Source of the DNA: Enemella evansiae
GTDB lineage: Bacteria > Pseudomonadota > Alphaproteobacteria > Rhodobacterales > Rhodobacteraceae
Direction: 5' to 3'
Assembly: GCA_017255395.1 (NCBI GenBank)
Contig: JAFKDC010000025.1
Coordinates: 1 to 64,000, forward strand
Length of the DNA stretch: 64,000 nucleotides
Positions 42,154 through 50,431 of this stretch are shown here, one piece after another. The notes beneath the pieces were generated by a model that worked only from the letters and a program-made list of their open reading frames with translations, was not told the origin of the DNA and searched no databases. Position 1 is the first letter of the stretch. Every line of letters begins with the position of its first letter. The position numbers and the translations under genes are program-made.

Positions 42154-44199
42154 ATGTCCAGCGATCCGCTACTTCAGCCCTACCAGCTCAAGCACCTGAC
42201 CCTGCGCAACCGGATCATGACCACGAGCCATGAACCGGCCTACCCCGAGGACGGCATGCCCAAGGAGCGTTACGCGGCCTATCACGCCGAGCGGGCTAAG
42301 GCCGGCGTTGCACTGGCGATGACGGCGGGGTCGGCGGCGGTGTCCAAGGACAGCCCGCCGGTCTTCAACAACATTCTCGCCTATCGCGACGAGGTGGTGC
42401 CGTGGATCCGCAAGCTGACCGGTGCCTGCCACGACCACGGCTGCGCGGTGATGATCCAGCTGACGCACCTTGGCCGCCGCACGGCGTGGAACAAGGGGGC
42501 GTGGCTGCCCTCGGTGTCGTCCTCCAAGCACCGGGAACCGGCGCACCGGGCCTTCCCCAAGCGGGCGGAGGACTGGGACATCGAGCGCATCATCACCGAT
42601 TTCGCCGATGCGACCGAGCGCATGAAGGCGGGTGGCATGGACGGGATCGAGTTGCAGGTCTACGGCCACCTGCTCGACCAGTTTTGGTCGCCGCTGACCA
42701 ATGACCTCGATGGCCCCTATGGCGGTCAGACGCTGGACACGCGGATGCAATTGCTGATGGATGTGCTGGGCGGCATCCGCAAGCGGGTGGGCGACGAGTT
42801 CATCGTGGGCCTGCGCTACACGGCGGACGAGGCCGAGGCCGGCGGCATCACCGAAGAGGACGGCATCGAGATTTCCAGGCGGCTTGCCGCCTCGGGCATG
42901 GTCGATTTCCTCAACGTGGTGCGGGGCCGGATCCACACCGACCCGGCGATGACCGACCTGATCCCGATCCAGGGGATGAAGAACGCCCCGCATCTGGATT
43001 TCGCCGGTCGGGTCAAGCAGGCCACCGGCATGCCGACCTTCCATGCGGCCAAGATCCCCGACGTGGCAACGGCGCGTCACGCGGTTGCGGCGGGGCTTCT
43101 GGACATGGTGGGCATGACCCGCGCCCACATGGCCGACCCGCATATCGTGAAGAAGATCGTGGAGGGGCGCGAGGACGATATCCGCCCCTGCGTCGGCGCC
43201 ACCTACTGCCTCGACCGAATCTATCAGGCGGGCGATGCGCTGTGCATCCACAACGCCGCCACGGGCCGCGAGCTGACCATGCCGCACACCATCGAACCGG
43301 CGGCGACCCGCAAGCGGGTGGTGATCGTCGGCGCCGGTCCCGCCGGGCTGGAGGCGGCGCGCGTCGCCGCAGAGCGCGGCCATGCCGTAACGGTGCTGGA
43401 GGCGCAGCCTGATCCCGGCGGGCAGGTGCGCCTGACCGCGCTGAACCCGCGCCGCCGCGAGATGATCAGCATCATCGACTGGCGCATGGCGCAATGCGCG
43501 GCGCGCGACGTGGAATTCCGCTTCAACACATGGGCCGAGGCCGGGGACGTCACCGCCCTGAACCCCGACGTGGTGATCGTGGCCACCGGCGGCCTGCCCA
43601 ACACCGAACTCTTCGAGAGCGGCAAGGAGCAGGATCTGGTCGTCACCGCATGGGACATCATCGCGGGCGACGTGAAGCCCGGCCAGACCGTCCTGATCTA
43701 CGACGAAAGCGGCGATCACCCCGGTGTCATGGCCGCCGAGGTTGCCGCCAATGCGGGCAGCACGGTCGAGATCATGACCCCCGACCGGACCTTCGCGCCC
43801 GACATCATGGCGATGAACCTCGTGCCCTACATGCGCGCGTTGCAGGACAAGGACGTGACCTTCACCGTCACCCGCCGCCTCAAGGACGTGACCCGCGACG
43901 GCAACCGGCTGAAGGCCGTGATCGGCACCGATTACAGCGACCTGAAGACGGAAAAGACCTACGATCAGGTGGTGGTGAACTACGGCACGCTGCCGATGGA
44001 CGAGCTGTATTTCGAACTGAAGCCGCTGTCCTCGAACGGCGGCGCGGTGGATTACGACGCGCTGATCGACGGCCAGCCGCAGGAGGTGACGCGCAACCCG
44101 GACGGGGGTTTCGCGCTCTACCGCATCGGTGACGCGGTGAGCGCCCGCAACACCCACGCGGCGATCTACGACGCCCTGAGGCTGATGAAGGACATCTGA
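42154..44199 (+). CDS. NADH:flavin oxidoreductase (old yellow enzyme/FAD-NAD two-module type)
   Basis: A 681-aa enzyme. Residues 1-380 are an FMN TIM barrel (LTLRNRIMTTSHEPAYPEDG, IQLTHLGRRTAWNKGAWLPS, GMDGIELQVYGHLLDQFWSP). The Fe-S linker reads RPCVGATYCLDRIYQAGDAL then C, giving three cysteines where 2,4-dienoyl-CoA reductase has four. Residues about 385-680 are FAD and NAD(P) domains (VVIVGAGPAGLEAARVAAER). The architecture and three-Cys linker fit the group that includes dimethylglycine and N-methylproline demethylases, so demethylation of a methylated amine is a reasonable guess, not a conclusion. It is divergent from the TetR gene. AAGGCACAGCC precedes ATG 42154. Confidence 0.85.
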   Translation: MSSDPLLQPYQLKHLTLRNRIMTTSHEPAYPEDGMPKERYAAYHAERAKAGVALAMTAGSAAVSKDSPPVFNNILAYRDEVVPWIRKLTGACHDHGCAVMIQLTHLGRRTAWNKGAWLPSVSSSKHREPAHRAFPKRAEDWDIERIITDFADATERMKAGGMDGIELQVYGHLLDQFWSPLTNDLDGPYGGQTLDTRMQLLMDVLGGIRKRVGDEFIVGLRYTADEAEAGGITEEDGIEISRRLAASGMVDFLNVVRGRIHTDPAMTDLIPIQGMKNAPHLDFAGRVKQATGMPTFHAAKIPDVATARHAVAAGLLDMVGMTRAHMADPHIVKKIVEGREDDIRPCVGATYCLDRIYQAGDALCIHNAATGRELTMPHTIEPAATRKRVVIVGAGPAGLEAARVAAERGHAVTVLEAQPDPGGQVRLTALNPRRREMISIIDWRMAQCAARDVEFRFNTWAEAGDVTALNPDVVIVATGGLPNTELFESGKEQDLVVTAWDIIAGDVKPGQTVLIYDESGDHPGVMAAEVAANAGSTVEIMTPDRTFAPDIMAMNLVPYMRALQDKDVTFTVTRRLKDVTRDGNRLKAVIGTDYSDLKTEKTYDQVVVNYGTLPMDELYFELKPLSSNGGAVDYDALIDGQPQEVTRNPDGGFALYRIGDAVSARNTHAAIYDALRLMKDI

Positions 44200-44584
44200 C
44201 CGCCGCGCATCCCGGGCCCTTCACCGCATCCCGGCATGGGGCCGGGGGCGCGGTGGGAGGCGGGACTGCCTTCAGCGTCCAGCCGCCGTCGGACGGGGCG
44301 ACGCAAGCGCAGCGCCGCCGGACGGGAGGACGCGCGGGGGAGGCAACGCAGGGGCAGGGCCGTCGGGAGAGATGACGGGCGGACGGGGCTGTCGGCAGAG
44401 ACAACGCTCCGGCATGGCCACCGGATCGTGTGGGCAGCGCCGCCGGGAGAGCCGACCCGGGAGCAAGGTCACCGGATCGCGCGGGACGATTCCCTGCGCG
44501 CCTTGGTGCAAAACGATCCAGGGGCGCGACGACCCGCTTGGCCTTGCCCGGTCCGCGAAACGCCGCGCTAGGAACAGTGGGAGC
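44200..44584. repeat. Degenerate ~20-bp repeats in a gene-free gap
   Basis: A 385-base gap between the oxidoreductase and cobO stops. Five imperfect copies of GCCGYCGGGAGRGAYGACG start at 44285, 44314, 44359, 44388 and 44439 (spacings 29, 45, 29, 51). A further pair CACCGGATCGYGYGGG occurs at 44419 and 44470. The plus-strand frame through it (44236-44571) is repetitive and arginine-rich, without a ribosome site, so I treat it as non-coding. No terminator with a U run is visible. Confidence 0.6.
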
Positions 44585-45208
44585 CTAGAACTCCACGCCC
44601 TTCTGCGCCTTGATCCCGTCGCGGAACGGGTGCTTGACCAGCGTCATCTCTGTCACCAGGTCGGCGGCCTCGATCAACTCGGGCTTGGCGTTGCGGCCGG
44701 TCAGGCAGACATGGGTCATCTCGGGCTTCTGGTGCAGCAGGAAATCGACCACCTCGTCGATGTCGAGGTAATCGTAGCGCAGGGCGATGTTGATCTCGTC
44801 CAGCAGCACAAAGCGGATCTCGGGGTCGAGGATCTGCTCTTTCGCGATCTTCCACCCGGCCTCAGCGGCGGCGACGTCCCGGGCCTTGTCCTGCGTTTCC
44901 CATGTAAAGCCTTCGCCGGACACGAAGAACCGGCATTCCTCGGCAAAGCGTCCGCGGATCATCTCGGCCTCGCCGGTGATCCAGTTGCCCTTGATGAACT
45001 GCACCACCGCGCAGGGCATGCCGTGGGCGATACAGCGCATCACCATGCCGAATCCGGAGGAGGACTTGCCCTTGCCCGGCCCGGTGTGGACCATGATCAG
45101 CCCCTTTTCGCCGGTTTTGCCTTCCATCATCCGGTCGCGCGCCGCCTTGATCTTCTTCATCTTCTCGGCGTGGCGGGCCTGCTCTTCGGGTGTGACCGTG
45201 TCGGACAT
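44585..45208 (-). CDS. cobO: Corrinoid adenosyltransferase (CobO/BtuR)
   Basis: A 207-aa ATP:cob(I)yrinic acid a,c-diamide adenosyltransferase. P-loop LIMVHTGPGKGKSSSGFGM (about 38-56), VVQFIKGNWITGEAEM, VLLDEINIALRYDYLDID (Walker B) and LTGRNAKPELIEAADLVTEM are all standard. AAGGAG precedes ATG 45208 by 7 bases. It is transcribed away from the cobalamin riboswitch that starts 49 bases upstream on the other strand, so it is not under that switch. Monocistronic in this window. Confidence 0.96.
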   Translation of the reverse strand: MSDTVTPEEQARHAEKMKKIKAARDRMMEGKTGEKGLIMVHTGPGKGKSSSGFGMVMRCIAHGMPCAVVQFIKGNWITGEAEMIRGRFAEECRFFVSGEGFTWETQDKARDVAAAEAGWKIAKEQILDPEIRFVLLDEINIALRYDYLDIDEVVDFLLHQKPEMTHVCLTGRNAKPELIEAADLVTEMTLVKHPFRDGIKAQKGVEF

Positions 45209-45256
45209 GGCGCTTCTCCTTGACAACTCGGGGCGAATGGGCGCATCTCGCACCCT

Positions 45257-45432
45257 GCTGGTGCCTGTGTAAACAGGTGAAAAGGGAATGTGCAGCCCCG
45301 TGCGGGGTCAGGCGCAGCCGCCCCCGCGACCGTGAACCGGAAAGGGCCCCATCGCCACTGGCATCGCGCCGGGAAGGTCGGGGACCGCTGGGCCGCAAGG
45401 CCCGAGATCCGCAAGCCGGGAGACCTGCCAGC
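45257..45432 (+). promoter_or_regulatory. Cobalamin riboswitch ahead of the DUF1636-cobW-cobN operon
   Basis: Classic B12 aptamer. P1 forms between GCTGG (45257-45261) and CCAGC (45428-45432). The 5' part has GTGCC, then GTGAAAAGGGAAT; the core has GCCGCCCCCGCGACCGTGA (about 45325-45343) and GCCACTGG (45354); the B12 box AAGCCGGGAGACCTGCC is at 45413-45429. It should shut off the large cob operon when adenosylcobalamin is plentiful. Confidence 0.95.
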
Positions 45433-45481
45433 GAGAAGAGCTTTTGAGACCGGACGGGGTGTGCCGGTGTCGGGATTGGTC

Positions 45482-45521
45482 CCTGTCGAAGGGCCGCGCC
45501 CGTCATCCCCCCTGACAGGAG
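45482..45521 (+). promoter_or_regulatory. Possible Shine-Dalgarno-sequestering hairpin of the riboswitch
   Basis: CCTGTC (45482-45487) can pair with GACAGG (45514-45519), which overlaps the AGGAG ribosome site (45517-45521) of the DUF1636 gene starting at 45527. This suggests translational control by the aptamer. It rests on pairing by eye. Confidence 0.45.
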
Positions 45522-45526
45522 AGACG

Positions 45527-45922
45527 ATGACCGCGCCAGCCCCGCCCACCGAACTGCTTGTCTGCGTGAAGTGCCGCAAGGGCATGGACGTGCCCGCCGA
45601 CGACCGCCGCCCCGGGCAGCGCCTCTACGACGAGATCACCGCGCGGGATGCGCCCGAGGGCGTGCGCGTCACCGCCGTCGAATGCCTGCAGAACTGCGAT
45701 CTCGGCTGCACCGTCGCGCTACGGGGCGGCGACCGCTGGACCTATGTGTTCGGCAATGTCGACGAGGCGTCGCATTCCGACATGCTGCTCGAGGGCGCTT
45801 CGCTTTATCACCAGACGGCGGACGGGCTGATCCCGTGGCGCCAGCGTCCCGAGCACTTCAAGCGCAACTGCATCGCGCGCATCCCACCCCTGACCCCGCA
45901 AACGCAGGAGCCTGCCGAATGA
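45527..45922 (+). CDS. DUF1636 metal-binding/ferredoxin-like protein
   Basis: A 131-aa cytoplasmic protein with Cys sites arranged like thioredoxin-fold ferredoxins: CVKCRKG at 12-18 and CLQNCDLGCTVAL near 53-66. DUF1636 proteins are frequent neighbours of cobW and cobN under B12 control, and may bind a [2Fe-2S] cluster or a metal ion; the function has not been shown. ATG 45527 has CAGGAGAG upstream, right after the riboswitch. Its stop overlaps the cobW start (ATGA), so the two are translated together. First gene of the riboswitch-controlled cob operon. Confidence 0.85.
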   Translation: MTAPAPPTELLVCVKCRKGMDVPADDRRPGQRLYDEITARDAPEGVRVTAVECLQNCDLGCTVALRGGDRWTYVFGNVDEASHSDMLLEGASLYHQTADGLIPWRQRPEHFKRNCIARIPPLTPQTQEPAE

Positions 45923-46971
45923 CCGACCTTTCGAAACTGCCCGTCACCGTGATCACGGGTTTCCTCGGCTCCGGCAAGACGACGCTGGTGCGCCACCTGA
46001 TGCAGAACCCGGGCGGCAAGCGCCTTGCGGTCGTCGTGAACGAATTCGGCGATGTCGGCGTGGACGGCGAGATCCTGAAGGGCTGCGCCATTCCCGACTG
46101 CCCCGCCGAGAACATCATGGAACTGGCCAACGGCTGCATCTGCTGCACCGTGGCCGACGATTTCATCCCCACCATCGAGGCGCTGATGGCGCTGGACCCG
46201 CGCCCTGATCACATCCTGATCGAGACGTCGGGCCTCGCGCTGCCCAAGCCGCTGCTGAAGGCCTTCGACTGGCCCGATATCCGCTCCAAGATCACCGTGG
46301 ACGGCGTGATCGCGCTGGCCGATGCAGAGGCCGTGGCGGCGGGCCGCTTTGCCCCCGACGTGGCGCGGGTGGATGCGCAGCGGCTGGCCGACGACTCGCT
46401 GGATCACGAAACGCCGCTGAGCGAGGTCTTCGAGGACCAGATCAGCTGCGCCGACATCATCCTGCTGACCAAGCCCGACCTTGCCGGACCCGAGGGCGTG
46501 GCCAAGGCCAAGGCGATCATCGCCGCAGAGGCGCCGCGCGTGCTGCCGGTGGTCGAGGTCGCCGAGGGTGTGGTCGATCCGCGCGTCATCCTCGGGCTGG
46601 AGGCCGCCGCCGAGGACGACATGGACGCGCGCCCCTCGCACCACGACGGGCACGACGACCACGAGCACGACGACTTCGAGTCGATCGTGGTGGACCTGCC
46701 GGAACTGGACAGCCCCGAGCAGCTTGTCACCGCCATCGAGCGGCTGGCGAACGAGTTGAACATCCTGCGGGTGAAGGGCTATGCCAGCGTCAAGGGCAAG
46801 CCGATGCGGCTTCTGGTGCAGGCGGTGGGGGCGCGGGTGCGTCACCAATACGACCGCCCCTGGAAGCCCGGTGAGGCGCGGGTCTCGAAGGTCGTGGTCA
46901 TCGCGGAACATGACGACGTGAAGCCCGAGGCGATCCGCGCGATCCTTGGCGCGGCGCCGGTCGCCGCCTGA
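45919..46971 (+). CDS. cobW: Cobalt-chaperone GTPase CobW
   Basis: A 350-aa G3E GTPase. Walker A is ITGFLGSGKTTLVRHLM (near the N-terminus), the metal motif CxCC is in ELANGCICCTVADDFIP, and the switch/Walker B region is ILIETSGLALPKPLLKAF, with TKPDLA as guanine motif. A His/Asp-rich stretch (PSHHDGHDDHEHDD, about 237-252) precedes the C-terminal domain, as usual for CobW metal chaperones. It likely supplies Co(II) to the CobN chelatase whose gene follows 32 bases later. Overlaps the DUF1636 stop. Confidence 0.95.
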   Translation: MTDLSKLPVTVITGFLGSGKTTLVRHLMQNPGGKRLAVVVNEFGDVGVDGEILKGCAIPDCPAENIMELANGCICCTVADDFIPTIEALMALDPRPDHILIETSGLALPKPLLKAFDWPDIRSKITVDGVIALADAEAVAAGRFAPDVARVDAQRLADDSLDHETPLSEVFEDQISCADIILLTKPDLAGPEGVAKAKAIIAAEAPRVLPVVEVAEGVVDPRVILGLEAAAEDDMDARPSHHDGHDDHEHDDFESIVVDLPELDSPEQLVTAIERLANELNILRVKGYASVKGKPMRLLVQAVGARVRHQYDRPWKPGEARVSKVVVIAEHDDVKPEAIRAILGAAPVAA

Positions 46972-47003
46972 TGTAGGGTGGGCCTTGGGCCCGCCGCACG
47001 CCG

Positions 47004-50000
47004 ATGCATGTGATCTTTCGCGAAAGCCACGGGCTGGACGAGGCCGACACCCCCCGGGACCTTGCACAGGACCCGGGCGATCTGGTGGTGCTGTCCTTCT
47101 CGGACTCGGACCTTGGCGCCTTTACGGCGGGGTGGCATCGCGGCGGCGGCGCGGGGCGGATGCCCTCGCTGCGTCTGGCGAACCTTGCGGCCCTGAAACA
47201 CCCGCTTTCGGTCGACACCTATGTCGAGCAGACCTTGGCGGGTGCGAAGGGGGTTCTGATCCGCCTGATCGGCGGCGTGCCCTACTGGGCCTACGGGTTG
47301 CAGCAGGTCGAGGCGCTGTGCCGCGCGCAGGGCATCGCGCTGGCGGTGCTGCCCGCCGACGGGCGCGAGGACGCGCGGCTGGACGCGGTCTCGACCCTGC
47401 CGGTCTCCACGCTGCGCCGCCTGCAGCATCTTTGCGACAGCGGCGGCGCAGTGGCGGCGCAGGCGGCGCTGGCGCAGATGGCGCTGGCCTCGGGGCTTTA
47501 CGCCGGGCCGGTGCGGGGCGCCAAGGGGCTGCCGCAGGTGGGCGCATGGACGCCGGAGGACGGCGTGTCCTGTCCGGCGGTGGCGTTTGCGGCGGGGGGC
47601 GTCGTCGGAGGCAGCGTCGGGGGGGGGCTGTCCGCCCCCCGCTCGGACAAGCCGAGCCCCCCCGAGAGTATTTTTGCAGAAAAGAAGCCCCGGGCGGTGG
47701 TGGTCTTCTACCGCTCGTACCTCGTGGCGGCGGATCTGGAGCCGGTCGAGGCGGTGATGGCGGGCTTGCGGGCGCGGGGCTTCGAGGTGGCCGGGCTTTT
47801 CGTGCCCTCGCTTAAGGCGCCCGAGGCGGCGGGATGGCTGGGGCGGCAGGTCGCGGCCCTGGCGCCGGATGTGATCGTCAACCTGACCGCCTTTTCCGGG
47901 CGCGCGGGGGGCGGGGCCTCTCCGCTGGATGCGGGCGGCGTGCCGGTGTTCCAGGCGGCTTTGGCGACCTCGGGGCGGGCGGCATGGGACGAGGCGGAGC
48001 GCGGGTTGTCGCCCGCCGACCTTGCCATGCACGTCGTGCTGCCGGAGGTGGACGGGCGGATCTTTGGCGGCGTCCTGTCCTTCAAGGAAGCGGGAGAGCG
48101 TGACCCCGACCTGCAATGCGCCCGCGTGATCCACAGGGCGCATGAGGGGCGCGTCGCGGCTTTTTGTGACCGGGTGGCGGGGTGGCGGCGGCTGGCCGCT
48201 GTCCCGGCAGACGCGCGGCGCGTGGCGCTGGTTCTGTCGACCTACCCGGGGCGCGACTGGCAGATGGCCCATGCGGTGGGTCTGGATGCCGTGGCCTCGG
48301 CCCGGGCGATGCTGGAGGATCTGCGGGCCGCGGGCCATGCGGTCGAAACCGGGCTGGACGAGGCAACGCTGGCCGCAGCTCGGCTGGTCTGGCCCTTCGC
48401 GGACTACGCGGCGGCGCTGGAGCGCCTTCCGCAGGCGCTGCGCGCGGATATGCGCGCAGCATGGGGCGCGCCGGAGGACGATGCAAGTGCGACGCCCGAG
48501 GGGATTGCCCTACCGGTGTTGCGGCTGGGCCATGCGCTTGTCGCGCTGCAGCCGGAACGCGGCGAGGCCGCGACCCGCGACGACGACTACCACGACCTGT
48601 CGCGCGTGCCGCGCCATGGCTACGTCGCCTTCTACCTCTGGCTTCAGCGCCATGCGGATGCGCTGGTGCATATCGGCGCGCATGGCACGCTGGAGTGGCT
48701 GCCGGGCAAATCCGTCGCCCTGTCCGAGACCTGCTGGCCCGAGGCGCTGACCGGCGCCCTGCCGGTGCTTTACCCTTTCATCGTCAACGATCCGGGCGAG
48801 GCCGCGCAGGCCAAGCGCCGCATCGGGGCCGTCACGCTGGGCCATGTGCCGCCGCCTCTGAAGACCTCGGGCACGCCGGACCGGCTGTCGCGGCTGGAAA
48901 GCCTGCTCGACGAGTTCTCGAACGCCGACGGGCTGGACCCGCGTCGGCGCGACCGGCTGCAACAGGACATTCGCGACGAGGCGCAGGCGCTGGGTGTCGA
49001 GGACGATCTGGGGCTCGACGGTGCCACCTCTCTGGCCGAGGCGATCACGCGGATCGACCGCTTCGTCTGCGACGTGAAGGACAGCGTTTTCGGCGACGGG
49101 CTGCATGTCTGGGGGCGGATGCCCGAGGGGCAGGGGGCTTTCGATGCCGCCGCCTCTGTCGCGTCCGAGCGGCGCGCACTGCTGGACGCGTTGAACGGCC
49201 ACCGGATCGAGCCGGGGCCGGCGGGGTCGCCCTATCGGGGCCGCACGGATGTGCTGCCCACGGGCCGCAACCTCTTTGCCGTCGATCCGCGCGCCGTGCC
49301 GACGCGCAGTGCCTACGCGCAGGGTGTGCGGCTGGGCGAGGAACTGGTGCGTCGGCATTTGCAGGACGAGGGCGACTGGCCCCGGTCCCTTGTGGTCGAT
49401 CTCTGGGGATCGGCGACCATGCGCACCGCCGGAGAGGACTTCGCCATGGCGCTGCACCTGATGGGTGTCAGGCCCGTGTGGGACGCGGGGGCAGAGCGGG
49501 TCTCGGGCCTCGAGGTGCTGCCCATCGCAGAGCTGGACCGGCCCCGGGTGGACGTGACGCTGCGGGTCTCGGGGCTGTTCCGCGACGTCTTTCCGGGGCT
49601 CTCCGCGCTGTTCGGGCAGGCGGTGCGGGTGCTGACCGAGCGCGACGAGGCGGAAGACTGGAACCCCTACGTGGCGCAGAAGGGCGCGCGGGTCTTCGGC
49701 CCGGCGCCGGGGCAGTACGGCGTGGCCATGGGCGCGCATCTGGACAGCTACACCACGGAGGCACGGCAGGCGGCGGGCGAGGCTTGGCTTGCGGCCTCGT
49801 CCTGGGCGTTGGACGGCGCGGACCCGGTGCGCGATCCCGAAGGCCTGCGGGCGCGAGTGCGCGGCGCCGAGGCCTTTGTCCACGCGCAGGACCTGCCTGA
49901 GACCGACCTGCTGCTGTCCGAGGACTACGCCAGCCACGAGGCGGGTTTTGCCGCCGCGCAGATGGTGACCGGCGGCAGCGCGCGGCTTTGGCATCTGGAC

Positions 50001-50369
50001 AACACCGACCCGGCGCGGCCCCGTGCGCGCGGCCTGTCCGAAGAGATTGCCCGCGTGGTGCAGGCCCGGGCGGCGCATCCGGGCTGGCTGGCGGGCATGC
50101 GCCGTCACGGCTTTCGCGGCGCCGCCGAGATCGCCGCGACGCTGGAGAACATGGCCGCCTTCGCGCAGCTGGCCGGGGTGGTGCCCGCGCATCTCTTCGA
50201 CCTTTATTACGAGGCGACGCTGGGCGACGACGACCTGAGCGCCTTCATGGCAGAGGCCAACCCCGAGGCCTTGCAGGCGATGAAGGACCGCTTCGCCGCC
50301 CTGCACGCGGCGGGCCTGTGGCAGACCCGGCGCAACGCCATCCGCGCGGCGCTGGAGGCGGCGGAATGA
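47004..50369 (+). CDS. cobN: Cobaltochelatase subunit CobN
   Basis: An 1121-aa large subunit of the ATP-dependent aerobic cobalt chelatase, which inserts Co(II) into hydrogenobyrinic acid a,c-diamide. It opens MHVIFRESHGLDE and contains LAGAKGVLIRLIGGVPYWAY, KPRAVVVFYRSYLVAADLEP, HIGAHGTLEWLPGKSVALSE, FIVNDPGEAAQAKRRIGAVT and DLWGSATMRTAGEDFAM, all typical of CobN/ChlH. Residues about 205-228 are a glycine/proline-rich linker encoded by a GC hairpin repeat (see 47617-47687), probably an in-frame insertion. No strong ribosome site precedes ATG 47004. The AAA+ partners CobS and CobT (chelatase) are not in the window. Its stop overlaps a mini-ORF start. Confidence 0.95.
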   Translation: MHVIFRESHGLDEADTPRDLAQDPGDLVVLSFSDSDLGAFTAGWHRGGGAGRMPSLRLANLAALKHPLSVDTYVEQTLAGAKGVLIRLIGGVPYWAYGLQQVEALCRAQGIALAVLPADGREDARLDAVSTLPVSTLRRLQHLCDSGGAVAAQAALAQMALASGLYAGPVRGAKGLPQVGAWTPEDGVSCPAVAFAAGGVVGGSVGGGLSAPRSDKPSPPESIFAEKKPRAVVVFYRSYLVAADLEPVEAVMAGLRARGFEVAGLFVPSLKAPEAAGWLGRQVAALAPDVIVNLTAFSGRAGGGASPLDAGGVPVFQAALATSGRAAWDEAERGLSPADLAMHVVLPEVDGRIFGGVLSFKEAGERDPDLQCARVIHRAHEGRVAAFCDRVAGWRRLAAVPADARRVALVLSTYPGRDWQMAHAVGLDAVASARAMLEDLRAAGHAVETGLDEATLAAARLVWPFADYAAALERLPQALRADMRAAWGAPEDDASATPEGIALPVLRLGHALVALQPERGEAATRDDDYHDLSRVPRHGYVAFYLWLQRHADALVHIGAHGTLEWLPGKSVALSETCWPEALTGALPVLYPFIVNDPGEAAQAKRRIGAVTLGHVPPPLKTSGTPDRLSRLESLLDEFSNADGLDPRRRDRLQQDIRDEAQALGVEDDLGLDGATSLAEAITRIDRFVCDVKDSVFGDGLHVWGRMPEGQGAFDAAASVASERRALLDALNGHRIEPGPAGSPYRGRTDVLPTGRNLFAVDPRAVPTRSAYAQGVRLGEELVRRHLQDEGDWPRSLVVDLWGSATMRTAGEDFAMALHLMGVRPVWDAGAERVSGLEVLPIAELDRPRVDVTLRVSGLFRDVFPGLSALFGQAVRVLTERDEAEDWNPYVAQKGARVFGPAPGQYGVAMGAHLDSYTTEARQAAGEAWLAASSWALDGADPVRDPEGLRARVRGAEAFVHAQDLPETDLLLSEDYASHEAGFAAAQMVTGGSARLWHLDNTDPARPRARGLSEEIARVVQARAAHPGWLAGMRRHGFRGAAEIAATLENMAAFAQLAGVVPAHLFDLYYEATLGDDDLSAFMAEANPEALQAMKDRFAALHAAGLWQTRRNAIRAALEAAE
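47617..47687 (+). repeat. GC-rich hairpin repeat inserted in frame in cobN
   Basis: A run of nine G's leads into CTGTCCGCCCCCC, then GCTCGGACAAGCCGAGC (a 6-bp hairpin), then CCCCCCGAGAGTATTTTTGC and AGAAAAGAAG. The tail matches the repeat at 56979-57044 (CCCCCCGGGATATTTCCAGA, CAGAAGAAAC). The AT-rich TATTTTTGCAGAAAAG end stands out in this GC-rich gene and encodes a stretch absent from usual CobN proteins. It keeps the frame open. Confidence 0.75.
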
Positions 50370-50431
50370 GCGCGCGTCGATATAGCCGGTCTTGTCGCGA
50401 AGCACGCGGTACGGACCCGGTGACGCCATGA
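50366..50431 (+). CDS. Mini-ORF linking cobN and cobG (21 codons)
   Basis: ATG 50366 overlaps the cobN stop (ATGA) and the 21-residue frame [21 protein letters not shown] ends in a TGA that overlaps the cobG ATG (again ATGA). The 10-base string ATGAGCGCGC occurs at both junctions (50366 and 50428). It could be a coupling peptide that keeps ribosomes moving from cobN to cobG, or just the by-product of a small duplication or insertion. No homologue known to me. Confidence 0.3.
   Translation: MSARRYSRSCREARGTDPVTP

Noticed and set aside
44236-44571. 111-codon plus-strand frame over the repeat gap
   Set aside because: It only mirrors the degenerate DNA repeats, with no start signal or recognisable fold.
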